A stretch of DNA of 64,000 nt from contig NZ_CP113264.1 of the NCBI RefSeq assembly GCF_026642255.1, forward strand, positions 2,542,001 through 2,606,000, written 5' to 3'. Numbering within the stretch: position 1 is the stretch's first letter; the number at the start of each line of letters is the position of its first letter. Under the pieces are notes generated by a model. That model was not told the DNA's origin and searched no databases. It saw nothing but the letters and a program-made list of their open reading frames with translations. This document shows positions 8,362-16,043 of this stretch, one piece after another. A program made the translations under genes and the position numbers. This stretch comes from Streptomonospora nanhaiensis (lineage in GTDB: Bacteria > Actinomycetota > Actinomycetes > Streptosporangiales > Streptosporangiaceae).

Positions 8362-9732
8362 TCAGCGAGCCGTTCCCGGTGTTTCCCCCGCCGTGACCGA
8401 CGAGCGCAGCGCGCGGCGGTCGGGCTTGTCGGTCCTCGTGCGGGGGAACTCGTCGAGCAGGTGGATCTCCCGCGGCCTCAGGTGCACGGGGAGGTGGTCG
8501 CGCAGCGCCGCGCGCACCTGGGCGAGCGCCGCCCCGCCGTGCCCCGGATCGGCCACCGCGAACGCGACGAGCCGGTCGCCCCTGGCCTTCCCGGTGGGCA
8601 CCCCCACCACGGCGGCCTCCCTCACGGCCGGGCAGGCGGCCATGACGTCCTCGACGAACCGCGGGGGGAAGGTCTCCCCGTGCACGACCAGGGACTCCTT
8701 GATCCTGCCCTCGATGGTCAGGTGGCCGTCCCCGGCGAGGGAACCGCGATCCCCCGTGCGCAGCCACCCGTCCCCGGTGAAGGCGTCGGAGTTCGCCCCG
8801 GGATCGTCCAGGTACCCGTCCATCAGGCCCGGGCCGCGGAGGTGGACCTCCCCCGTGTCCGGGTCGATCCGGGCGGAGGAGCCCTTGACGAGGGGGCCCA
8901 CGGTGCCCGGCCGCCAGTCGTCCGGGACCGACTGGGTGACCCACGCGACCGTCTCCGAGAGCCCGTACCCGTCGTGGATCGGGCCGCCGACCACGTCCAC
9001 GTAGCCCTCGACCAGGGAGACCGGGAGCACGTCTCCGCCGCACCCCCGGAACCGCAGGCCGCCCAGGGCGGAGGCCAGGTCCCGGTCCTCGCGGGCCGCC
9101 GCGAGCAGGGCGGCGTACATCGAGCCGACGCCGTCGAGGGTGGTGAACGCGCCGCCGCGGAGCAGGCCGGCCACCCGGTCCATGCTCAGTCGCGACTCCA
9201 CGTGCAGCGCGAACCCGTGCGCCAGCCAGTACTGGACCACACCCCACCCGTAGGAGTTGAGCAGCGACATCGGCACCAGCATCCGGTCCCCGGGACCGAC
9301 CCCGGCATGGGCGGCCACCGTGTGCCGGTGGTAGTCGATCGCACCGCGCGACAGCTCCACGGCCTTGGGCTCACCGCTGCTCCCGGAGGTGTAGAGCAGG
9401 GTGTGCGTGGTCTCGGCGAACGCGGGCCGGCCGTCGTCGGCGACGGCCGTGACGGCCGTCGGCCCGCCGCCCGCCCCGGGCGCGACGACGGCGGCCACGC
9501 GCCGGGTGCACCCCATGCGGCGCCACCGCTCGCCCTGGCAGAGCACCGGAGACCCCAGGGACTCGGCGGCCAGGGCCGTGAGCACCGCGGTGTAGGCGTC
9601 GTCGCGGCCGAGGACCACACCGTGCCCGGGGCCCGCGCCGGCGGAGGACAGCGCCCGCGTCAGCGCCCCGGCGTCCTCTGCGAGACGGGGCCCGGGCACC
9701 TCCTCCCCGTCGATGAAGAGCGTGCCCGTCAT
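8362..9732 (-). CDS. AMP-dependent acyl-CoA/acyl-ACP synthetase
   Basis: The enzyme activates a carboxylic acid with ATP and loads it onto CoA or a carrier protein. ANL-superfamily motifs are present: phosphate-binding LLYTSGSSGEPK, YGLSETV, the TGDRG hinge region and the C-terminal catalytic Lys in TDKPDRRAL. At 456 residues it is a short, complete member. The ATG at 9732 follows AAAGGAG and overlaps the stop of the upstream acyltransferase gene. It is the last gene of the acyl operon. With carrier protein and KAS III genes upstream, loading a starter acid is its likely job. Confidence 0.88.
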   Translation of the reverse strand: MTGTLFIDGEEVPGPRLAEDAGALTRALSSAGAGPGHGVVLGRDDAYTAVLTALAAESLGSPVLCQGERWRRMGCTRRVAAVVAPGAGGGPTAVTAVADDGRPAFAETTHTLLYTSGSSGEPKAVELSRGAIDYHRHTVAAHAGVGPGDRMLVPMSLLNSYGWGVVQYWLAHGFALHVESRLSMDRVAGLLRGGAFTTLDGVGSMYAALLAAAREDRDLASALGGLRFRGCGGDVLPVSLVEGYVDVVGGPIHDGYGLSETVAWVTQSVPDDWRPGTVGPLVKGSSARIDPDTGEVHLRGPGLMDGYLDDPGANSDAFTGDGWLRTGDRGSLAGDGHLTIEGRIKESLVVHGETFPPRFVEDVMAACPAVREAAVVGVPTGKARGDRLVAFAVADPGHGGAALAQVRAALRDHLPVHLRPREIHLLDEFPRTRTDKPDRRALRSSVTAGETPGTAR

Positions 9733-10691
9733 GTCCGACTCCTTTCCGGGGATGCCGCGGACCGGCCGCCCACCCGGGCCGGGCCCGCGCCGGCCGTCGT
9801 CAGACCCCGGGCGCGGCCGTCGGGCGCCAGGACCGTGACGTCGAAGTGGTCCCTGGTCAGCCGCTCGAACAGGTTGCCGGGACCGATCACGTGCACCCGC
9901 CGCACGCCCAGCTCCCGGAGCCGGCCCACCACGAGCGGGAAGTCGACCGGGGTGACGCAGTCCTGGAGCAGCGTGTCGCGCAGGTCCTCGGCGCTGTCCA
10001 CCAGGACGCCGTCGGAACCGCGGACGAAGGGGACCCCCGCGTCCCGGAAGCGGAACGCCGCGGTGCCCTCGGCCGTCCGGTCCCGGAGCCCGGCGTTGGA
10101 CGGACTGTGCTCGGCCTGGGGGAAGGTGAGGACGGAGACCCCGCCCCCGGCCCTGACCTCGCGTTCGAGGAGGGGCAGGTGCTCCGCCGACACGTTGAGC
10201 AGGTGGATGGTGTCGCTGAAGTGGCCGGCGACCTCGGCCCATCCGCCCTCGGACTCGACCCGGGCCCGCAGCTCCTCGAGGCGGTCGCGCCCGACCCGGT
10301 ACACGAAGTGGGACACCCTGCCGTGGTCGGCCGCGTTCCACACCTCCTCGGACGCGGCCACGGCCTCGCCCATCCGCATCATGTCCGCGAAGGACAGCGC
10401 TCCCACGTAGTGCAGCGCGGGGAGGTGGCCGATGCTCGCCGCCGTGCAGAGGCGGGCGTCCCCCTCCTCCGACCTGATGCGGTCGGCGAGGGCGGCGCAC
10501 GTGACCAGATAGGCCTGCCGGGCCTCGCGGGAGTAGGACTCCGAGGTCCGTGCGAACCGCGGGAGGATGCCCGCGCCCAGCACCTCCTCGGCCTCCTCCA
10601 GCCGGGCACGGGCGTAGGGGTCGGTCTCCAGGAAGTCGCCGGTCTTGGCGTGCAGCGGCGGGACCGTTCCGCCGAAGAGGACCGCGCTCAT
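9729..10691 (-). CDS. FabD-like acyltransferase or acyl hydrolase homologue, divergent copy
   Basis: The 320-residue protein is related to malonyl-CoA:ACP transacylases and to its neighbour at 10688. The nucleophile elbow reads AASIGH (S86) rather than the usual GHSxG, and a His in FPQAEHSP fits the catalytic dyad. The C-terminus keeps the VHVIGPGNLFERL type of ending. It overlaps both neighbours by four bases. Paired acyltransferases occur in trans-AT polyketide systems, where one loads the extender unit and the other hydrolyses stalled acyl groups; this divergent copy could be the second kind. Substrate unknown. Confidence 0.75.
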   Translation of the reverse strand: MSAVLFGGTVPPLHAKTGDFLETDPYARARLEEAEEVLGAGILPRFARTSESYSREARQAYLVTCAALADRIRSEEGDARLCTAASIGHLPALHYVGALSFADMMRMGEAVAASEEVWNAADHGRVSHFVYRVGRDRLEELRARVESEGGWAEVAGHFSDTIHLLNVSAEHLPLLEREVRAGGGVSVLTFPQAEHSPSNAGLRDRTAEGTAAFRFRDAGVPFVRGSDGVLVDSAEDLRDTLLQDCVTPVDFPLVVGRLRELGVRRVHVIGPGNLFERLTRDHFDVTVLAPDGRARGLTTAGAGPARVGGRSAASPERSRT

Positions 10692-11635
10692 CGGTGCTTT
10701 GCCATTTCTCGGAGGAAGGACGGCGCCTGGTCGAAGCGGATCACGTCCGCCCCCTTCGCCCTGCCGATGAACGTGAAGGACTTGGCGATGAAGTGGCCGG
10801 GGCCCACCACGACGAACCGGGTGATTCCCAGCGCGAGGAGGTGCTCGATGCCCTCGGCCCAGTACACGGTCCGCGTGTACTGGGTGATCAGGGCCTCGCG
10901 CACCTCCTGCGCCGTGGTCAGCGGGTGGGCGCCCATGTTGCAGATGAGGGGGACCCCCGGGGCGCGCACCAGGTCGGCCTGTTTCCACTCGGCGGCGAAG
11001 CGGCGCTCGGCTTCCGCCAGCATGGGGGAGTGGCCCGGCGGGCCGTGCGGGATGCGCACGCCGACCCCGCCCGTCTCCGCCGCCAGCTCGTTGACGGCGG
11101 TGAGGGCCCGGCCCTCGCCGGACACCACCATCTGGTCGTCGCCGGTGACGGCGCAGGGCGCCACCTCGAACCCCTGCCCGGTGAGCTCCCCGATCTTCGC
11201 GTGCACGGCCTGGAGGTCCACGCAGTAGCAGAACGTGCTCCCGTAGTCGCGTCCGGCGAAGACCTCCTCCTCGATGGCGGCCATGGTCCGCACGGTGCGG
11301 ACGGCGTCGGTGAACTCCAGCGCCCCGGCGGCCGCGGCGGCGGTGATCTGCCCCAGGCTGAGCCCGGCCGTGTACGCGGCCCCCTCCCTGAGCCGCGCGG
11401 GCAGGGACTCGTACAGGGCGATGCCCAGGGCGACCGACATGGGCCGGATGAGCGGACCCTGGTTGACCAGGTCCGCGTCGGCGGAGTGGAAGGCCCCGAC
11501 CAGGTCGGCGCCGATCGCCTCGGAGGCGTCCTCCAGCCGTCGGCGGACCCGGGGGAGGGCCTCGTACAGGTCCCGGTAGTCCCCGGGGCGCATGGCCACC
11601 TGGGGGTTGAACAGGACGGCCGTCCTCTGTGTCAT
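10688..11635 (-). CDS. Free-standing malonyl-CoA:ACP transacylase (FabD-like)
   Basis: The 315-residue protein would transfer malonyl from CoA to the carrier protein encoded in this operon. The nucleophile motif is GLSLGQ (S93), with the usual His replaced by Leu before Ser; a His follows in GPPGHSPM and the C-terminus carries FVVVGPGHFIAKSF. Start ATG at 11635 overlaps the stop of the ketoreductase gene. It lies in a minus-strand operon with four-base overlaps throughout. The lost His in GHSxG is odd for a housekeeping FabD and marks it as a pathway-specific enzyme. Confidence 0.8.
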   Translation of the reverse strand: MTQRTAVLFNPQVAMRPGDYRDLYEALPRVRRRLEDASEAIGADLVGAFHSADADLVNQGPLIRPMSVALGIALYESLPARLREGAAYTAGLSLGQITAAAAAGALEFTDAVRTVRTMAAIEEEVFAGRDYGSTFCYCVDLQAVHAKIGELTGQGFEVAPCAVTGDDQMVVSGEGRALTAVNELAAETGGVGVRIPHGPPGHSPMLAEAERRFAAEWKQADLVRAPGVPLICNMGAHPLTTAQEVREALITQYTRTVYWAEGIEHLLALGITRFVVVGPGHFIAKSFTFIGRAKGADVIRFDQAPSFLREMAKHR

Positions 11636-12411
11636 CTGGTCTTCGCCATCCCCCGGATCACCGACGTGAGCCCGCCGTCCACGACCATGGTCTGCCCGGT
11701 CATGTAGCTGGAGCCCTCGCGCGCCAGGAACACGACGGCCTCGGCGATCTCCTCCGGCTCGGCGGGACGCTGCAGGGGGATGCGCTCGTTGACGATGATC
11801 TCCAGCTGGTCCTGCGGGAACTCCTGGATCATGCCCGTGCCGCCGGAGAGGCCGGGGGCGACCGCGTTGACCCGGACGCCGTGCATGGCGAACTCGGCGG
11901 CCAGGGAGGCGGTCAGGCCGGAGAGGCCGGCCTTGCTCGCGCAGTAGGCGCTCAGCCCGCCCTTGCCGACGAGGCCGAGGATGGAGGAGACGTTGACGAT
12001 GGCGCCGGACCGCTGGAGCATCATCGGCAGGGCACAGGCCTTGATGCAGTTGTAGGCGCCCACGAGGTTGGTCTGGATGACGTCGTTCCACCCGTCGGTG
12101 GACTCGGTCGAGACGATGGTGCTCGCGGTGCAGATCCCGGCGTTGTTGACCAGGATGTCGATGCTCTTGTGCTCCCGGACCAGGCCCTGCACGGCCTCGG
12201 TGACCTCCGCGTAGTCGCGGACGTCGATCTTCACCGCCTGGGCCGTGCCGCCGAAGGCGCGGATCTCCTCGGCGGTCTTCTCCGCGACCTCGGAGCGCGA
12301 GAGGTAGCCGACGGCGACGCCCGCGCCGAGCTCGGCCAGGCGCAGGCACACCGCGCGGCCGAGGCCGCTGCCGCCGCCCGTGACCAGGGCGAATTTCGAG
12401 TCGAGTTCCAT
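11632..12411 (-). CDS. Short-chain dehydrogenase/reductase, FabG-like ketoreductase
   Basis: The 259-residue enzyme has the complete classical SDR set: NAD(P)-binding TGGGSGLG, NNAG, the catalytic Ser in NVSSI and the YxxxK pair in YCASK. It probably reduces a beta-ketoacyl-ACP formed by the neighbouring KAS III to a beta-hydroxyacyl-ACP with NADPH. It sits seven bases downstream of the GNAT gene and overlaps the acyltransferase gene. No dehydratase or enoyl reductase gene accompanies it, so the chain may stay hydroxylated unless housekeeping enzymes act. Confidence 0.88.
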   Translation of the reverse strand: MELDSKFALVTGGGSGLGRAVCLRLAELGAGVAVGYLSRSEVAEKTAEEIRAFGGTAQAVKIDVRDYAEVTEAVQGLVREHKSIDILVNNAGICTASTIVSTESTDGWNDVIQTNLVGAYNCIKACALPMMLQRSGAIVNVSSILGLVGKGGLSAYCASKAGLSGLTASLAAEFAMHGVRVNAVAPGLSGGTGMIQEFPQDQLEIIVNERIPLQRPAEPEEIAEAVVFLAREGSSYMTGQTMVVDGGLTSVIRGMAKTR

Positions 12412-12418
12412 GTGCTTC

Positions 12419-13072
12419 TCACGGCTCCTTCGTGTAGGACCTGGTGATGTCGTCGAACCGCCGGTTCTGCATGTAGTCCCGCAGCAGCGCGCGGGCCTCG
12501 GCCTTGTCCGAGGCCGGCACGGTGTCGCCGAAGAAGGCGTCGCCGGTCATGCCGCTCTCGTCCGCGCCGTAGTACTCGTCCCGCAGGTACGAGGTGACGA
12601 TCGCGTCGTGGTACCGGCCGTCGAGGAACAGGTAGTCGCGGAGGACCCCTTCGATGACCATTCCGGACTTGACCAGCATCCGGATCACCCGGGCGTTGAA
12701 GGCGGCCGTGATGAACTCGATCCGGTGCGCGTTGTGCGCGTGGAACAGTTCGTGGACCAGCAGCCAGGACGCCTCTCCGCCGCACCCGGAGTCCCACAGC
12801 TCGCTGTCGCCGATGACGCCGCCGACGGTGTAGCTCCCCGGGTACTTGCGCTGGCGCCACTGCACCAGGCCGACCGGGACGCCCTCGTGGGTGCGGACCA
12901 TGGCGAACTTCTCGGGCCCGGACTCGATGGCCGCGCGGATGCCGGACGTGCTGGTGAACCGCTGGGAGCTGCCGGTGCTGAGGGCGCCGACCAGGCCCTT
13001 GCGGAACCACTGCGCGACGAGGGGGTACTCGTCGTCCTCGATCGCGGACACGCTGACCAGGGCGCCCCTCAC
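12419..13072 (-). CDS. GNAT-family N-acyltransferase (RimJ/RimL type)
   Basis: The 217-residue protein has the GNAT pattern FxxHNAHRIEFITAAFNARVIRMLVKSGMVIEGVLRDYLFLDGRYHDAI, typical of N-acetyltransferases acting on amines (quoted in part: HAHNAHRIEF, SGMVIEGVLRDY). GTG at 13072 overlaps the stop of the carrier protein gene (GTGA) and follows GAGGGGGG. Translational coupling to an acyl carrier protein suggests the acyl donor is ACP-bound rather than acetyl-CoA. In goadvionin and lipolanthine biosynthesis a GNAT-type step joins a fatty chain to a RiPP amine; a similar role here is inference. Confidence 0.8.
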   Translation of the reverse strand: MRGALVSVSAIEDDEYPLVAQWFRKGLVGALSTGSSQRFTSTSGIRAAIESGPEKFAMVRTHEGVPVGLVQWRQRKYPGSYTVGGVIGDSELWDSGCGGEASWLLVHELFHAHNAHRIEFITAAFNARVIRMLVKSGMVIEGVLRDYLFLDGRYHDAIVTSYLRDEYYGADESGMTGDAFFGDTVPASDKAEARALLRDYMQNRRFDDITRSYTKEP

Positions 13073-13338
13073 TCGGAGCCCCCCTCGCGCCCCGCGAGGA
13101 ACGCCGCGATGGAGGCGGGGGTGCGGAAGGTCTCGGTCGCGATCTCCGAGACGTCCAGGTCGTAGCGCTTCCGGAGGACGGCGAGGAAGCGCAGGACGTC
13201 CATCGAGTCGATGCCGTGGACGCACTGCGGGCCGAACAGCTCCTCGTCGCCGCCGATGGACTCCGGCGCGGCGTCGATCTCGAAGAGCTCGACGTAGACC
13301 TTCTTCACTTCGCTTTCGTAGGACTCGGTCGTGCGCAT
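13069..13338 (-). CDS. Acyl carrier protein
   Basis: The 89-residue protein has the carrier fold with the phosphopantetheine attachment motif GIDSMDVLRF (Ser in DSM). The ATG at 13338 follows AGGGG at seven bases and gives the normal carrier length; the open frame upstream is ignored. It is the first gene of the minus-strand operon running to 8362 and would hold the growing acyl chain for the KAS III, ketoreductase and GNAT. A second carrier gene starts divergently 91 bases away. Confidence 0.88.
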   Translation of the reverse strand: MRTTESYESEVKKVYVELFEIDAAPESIGGDEELFGPQCVHGIDSMDVLRFLAVLRKRYDLDVSEIATETFRTPASIAAFLAGREGGSE

Positions 13339-13428
13339 TTTCAAACCCCTGTCGTTCTGGAGAGCTTTGGCTCGGTGTGTATTCTTCTGCTGGTTGCTGT
13401 TCATGGTCGGAAAAGCTTGGAGCGGGCG

Positions 13429-13707
13429 ATGGCAAAGGAATCCGTCGTGACGGAGACAATGGTCCTGGAAATCATTCGGGAGGCCGTTGACGGTGAGGGG
13501 GGATATCCCGGGAGGGAGGAACTCCTCCAGGATGTGGGGGTGGACTCCATCGCCGGGTACGAAATTCGCCTGCTGATCCGGGAACGGTGCGGTGCGCAGG
13601 TGTCCGAGGAGGAGTTCGACGGGCTGCGCAGTGTGGGGGACCTGCTGGATTTGCTCCGGTGCCGGGGAGGTGCGCCGGCGGGGCGGGGGACCGCGCTAGA
13701 CGCCTGA
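13429..13707 (+). CDS. Second acyl carrier protein, on the opposite strand
   Basis: The 92-residue protein carries a clear carrier motif DVGVDSIAGYEI with the modified Ser. The ATG at 13429 is preceded by TTGGAG. It is the only plus-strand gene inside the acyl cassette, and its last 12 bases overlap the end of the KAS III gene, which runs the other way. Two unlike carriers suggest separate roles, for example one for the starter acid and one for malonyl. The 90-base gap to the other carrier gene must hold divergent promoters. Confidence 0.83.
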   Translation: MAKESVVTETMVLEIIREAVDGEGGYPGREELLQDVGVDSIAGYEIRLLIRERCGAQVSEEEFDGLRSVGDLLDLLRCRGGAPAGRGTALDA

Positions 13708-14739
13708 GCCCTGCTGGCGCAGGCACATGCTTCCCCACAGGAAGCCGGCCCCGATCACGGCGAACACCGTGTGTTCGCCGGGTCGGGGGCGCCCGTCCCC
13801 CCTCAACCGGTCCAGCACGGTGAAGATCGTCGCGGCGCCCGTGTTCCCGTACTCCTCGATGGTGGTCACGGCCTTGTCCATCGGCTGCCCCAGCGCGTCC
13901 ATCAGCCCGGTCACGAGGTTCTTGTTGGCCTGGTGGAACACGAAGTGGTCGATCTCGTCCGCGGTGAGGCCCGCCAGCTTCAGGGTCTCCTCCATGTTCG
14001 GGGGGATCTGGGTCATGACCTGCCGCCACACCTCGGGCCCGTCCATCTGGAGGAACTGCCGGCCCGTGCCGACCACCTCCGGCCCGAACGGCTCGCGCGC
14101 GCCCCCCGCGGGGACCTCCACCGCGTGGGACAGCGTTCCCCCCAGGCTCCACGACAGCACCCCGCTGCCCTCCTCCACGGGTCCGAGGACCGCGGCCCCC
14201 GCGGCGTCCCCGAAGAACACCCGGGTGGTGCGGTCCGCCGGGTCCGTGATGCGGGACAGGGCCTCGGCCCCGATGACCAGGACGCGTCGGAAGTGGCCGT
14301 TCTGGAGCAGGTGCACCGCCGTCCACATGCCGTACAGCCCGCCGGAGCAGGCAGCCTGGTTCATGTCGAGCGACACCGCCCCGCGCGCGCCGATCCGGTC
14401 CGCCACCGTCAGCGCAGTGGAGGGGAGCAGCTGGTCGAAGGTGAACGTCGCGACGATGACGCAGTCGATCTCGTCGGCGCCCGTCCCGGAGTCCTCCAGG
14501 GCGCGCAGCGCCGCGGCCACGCACATGTCGGACGTGTTCTCGCCCTCGGGCAGGAAGCGGCGCTCCCGGATGCCCGTCCTGGACACGATCCACTCGTCGC
14601 TCGTGTCCAGGTGGCGGCCCAGGTCCTCGTTGGTGACGACCACCCCGGGCACGTAGGAGCCCACGCCCAGGATGCCGACGGGGACCTTGTTCAGCAGGGT
14701 GTTGCCGGAGGTGGTCGAGATGTTCTCATCTGGTCTCAT
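13696..14739 (-). CDS. 3-oxoacyl-ACP synthase III (KAS III, FabH-like)
   Basis: The 347-residue enzyme would condense an acyl-CoA or acyl-ACP starter with malonyl-ACP. The thiolase-fold catalytic triad is complete: C131 in QAACSGG, H269 in FVFHQANKN and N299 in EEYGNTGAAT. The ATG at 14739 follows AAGGA and overlaps the MFS gene stop by four bases. No KAS I/II gene is in the window, so this may perform the only chain extension of the pathway, or act as an ester- or amide-forming KAS III. Confidence 0.92.
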   Translation of the reverse strand: MRPDENISTTSGNTLLNKVPVGILGVGSYVPGVVVTNEDLGRHLDTSDEWIVSRTGIRERRFLPEGENTSDMCVAAALRALEDSGTGADEIDCVIVATFTFDQLLPSTALTVADRIGARGAVSLDMNQAACSGGLYGMWTAVHLLQNGHFRRVLVIGAEALSRITDPADRTTRVFFGDAAGAAVLGPVEEGSGVLSWSLGGTLSHAVEVPAGGAREPFGPEVVGTGRQFLQMDGPEVWRQVMTQIPPNMEETLKLAGLTADEIDHFVFHQANKNLVTGLMDALGQPMDKAVTTIEEYGNTGAATIFTVLDRLRGDGRPRPGEHTVFAVIGAGFLWGSMCLRQQGSGV

Positions 14740-16043
14740 GGCGCTTCCTTCGCGCTGGGGGGCGCTTCGTCGGAGGACTTCCCAGCCGGGCGGTCCGGCT
14801 GTCGGGGGAAGGAGGTCAGCTCACGGGTGGCGGGCAGCGCGGTGACGAGCGCGGCCACGCCGAGCAGGAGCAGGGCGAAACCCGAGAACAGCAGAGGGGT
14901 GCCGGTGTACTGCACACCGAACCCGGCCACCAGCGGACCGAGCGGTGCCACCACCCCGGAGATGAACGTGCACGCGCTGCCCACCCGGGCCTGGAGGCGG
15001 TCGGGTGTGGTCAGCAGCTGGTAGGTGCCGAGGATGATGGAGAGCAAGGGGGCCATGGCCACGGCCACGGCCAGGGGGAACACCACGCTCCAGTGGTCGA
15101 CGAGCGGGATGGCCGCCACCACCGTCAGGGGGAGCACCCAGAGGGTGACCAGGACCAGGGTCCTGGGGGAGAAGCGCCGGAGGAGGGCGGAGGCCCCCAG
15201 CGCCCCGCAGATCCCCCCGAGGCCGACCGTGCCCAGCACGGCGCCGATCGCCGCGCTCCCGACCCCCGCGTCGGCGCCGACCATGACGACCGTCAGCATC
15301 ACCCCGTTGATCACCAGGTTCGGGGCGGCGCCGGCGAGCAGCAGGACCTGGAGCGGGGGGCGCTCCCCGATCCAGGAGAACGCCTCCGTCCAGCGCCGGT
15401 GCCGCGGCCCCTCCACGGACGCCGCCGGCTCGCGGGGACCCTGCAACCTCTCCCGGACGAACACCAGCCCGATCGCCGCGACCGCGTGGCCCGCGGCGGC
15501 GGCGCCGAACGGCAGGACCCGCGAGACCGCCATCAGCCACCCGCCCGCGACCGGCCCGAGGATCGACGCGATCTGGTTGCGCGCCTCGTTCTGGCCCACC
15601 GCGGCGGACAGCTGGGAGGAGGGCACGATGTGCCGCAGCGCCGCCCGTTCGGCGAAGCGGTAGCCCTCGTGCCCCACCACGTCGACCAGTGCCACCGCCA
15701 CCACCGCCCACAGCAGCAGCGTGGAGTCGCCGACCACGACCAGCACCAGGACCAGGAACCCCATGGCCAGCGCCCGGGACCCCTGCGCGCCGATCATCAG
15801 GGCGCGCCGGTCGAACCGGTCGGCCGCGGCTCCGCCGGGAAGCCTGGCCGCGATGGCGGCGACCCCCAGGGCGAAGGTCACCGTGCCGACCAGGGCCGGG
15901 GTGCCCCCCGAGTCCAGCAGGATGAGGGGGTAGGCCACGGCCCCCATCCCGGGGCCGAACTGCGCGACGAACTGGCCGGTCCACAGGATGCGGAAGGACC
16001 GGTTGCGGCGCAGGGGGACCGGCCGGGTCTCAGGTCCGGTCAC
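14736..16043 (-). CDS. MFS transporter, probable product exporter
   Basis: The 435-residue protein has about 12 hydrophobic segments and the major facilitator motif near DRFDRRALMIG after the second helix. GTG at 16043 follows GGAGG at six bases and overlaps the end of the ABC permease gene by 14 bases. Its place between KAS III and ABC exporter genes suggests export of, or self-resistance to, the cluster product. Confidence 0.88.
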   Translation of the reverse strand: MTGPETRPVPLRRNRSFRILWTGQFVAQFGPGMGAVAYPLILLDSGGTPALVGTVTFALGVAAIAARLPGGAAADRFDRRALMIGAQGSRALAMGFLVLVLVVVGDSTLLLWAVVAVALVDVVGHEGYRFAERAALRHIVPSSQLSAAVGQNEARNQIASILGPVAGGWLMAVSRVLPFGAAAAGHAVAAIGLVFVRERLQGPREPAASVEGPRHRRWTEAFSWIGERPPLQVLLLAGAAPNLVINGVMLTVVMVGADAGVGSAAIGAVLGTVGLGGICGALGASALLRRFSPRTLVLVTLWVLPLTVVAAIPLVDHWSVVFPLAVAVAMAPLLSIILGTYQLLTTPDRLQARVGSACTFISGVVAPLGPLVAGFGVQYTGTPLLFSGFALLLLGVAALVTALPATRELTSFPRQPDRPAGKSSDEAPPSAKEAP

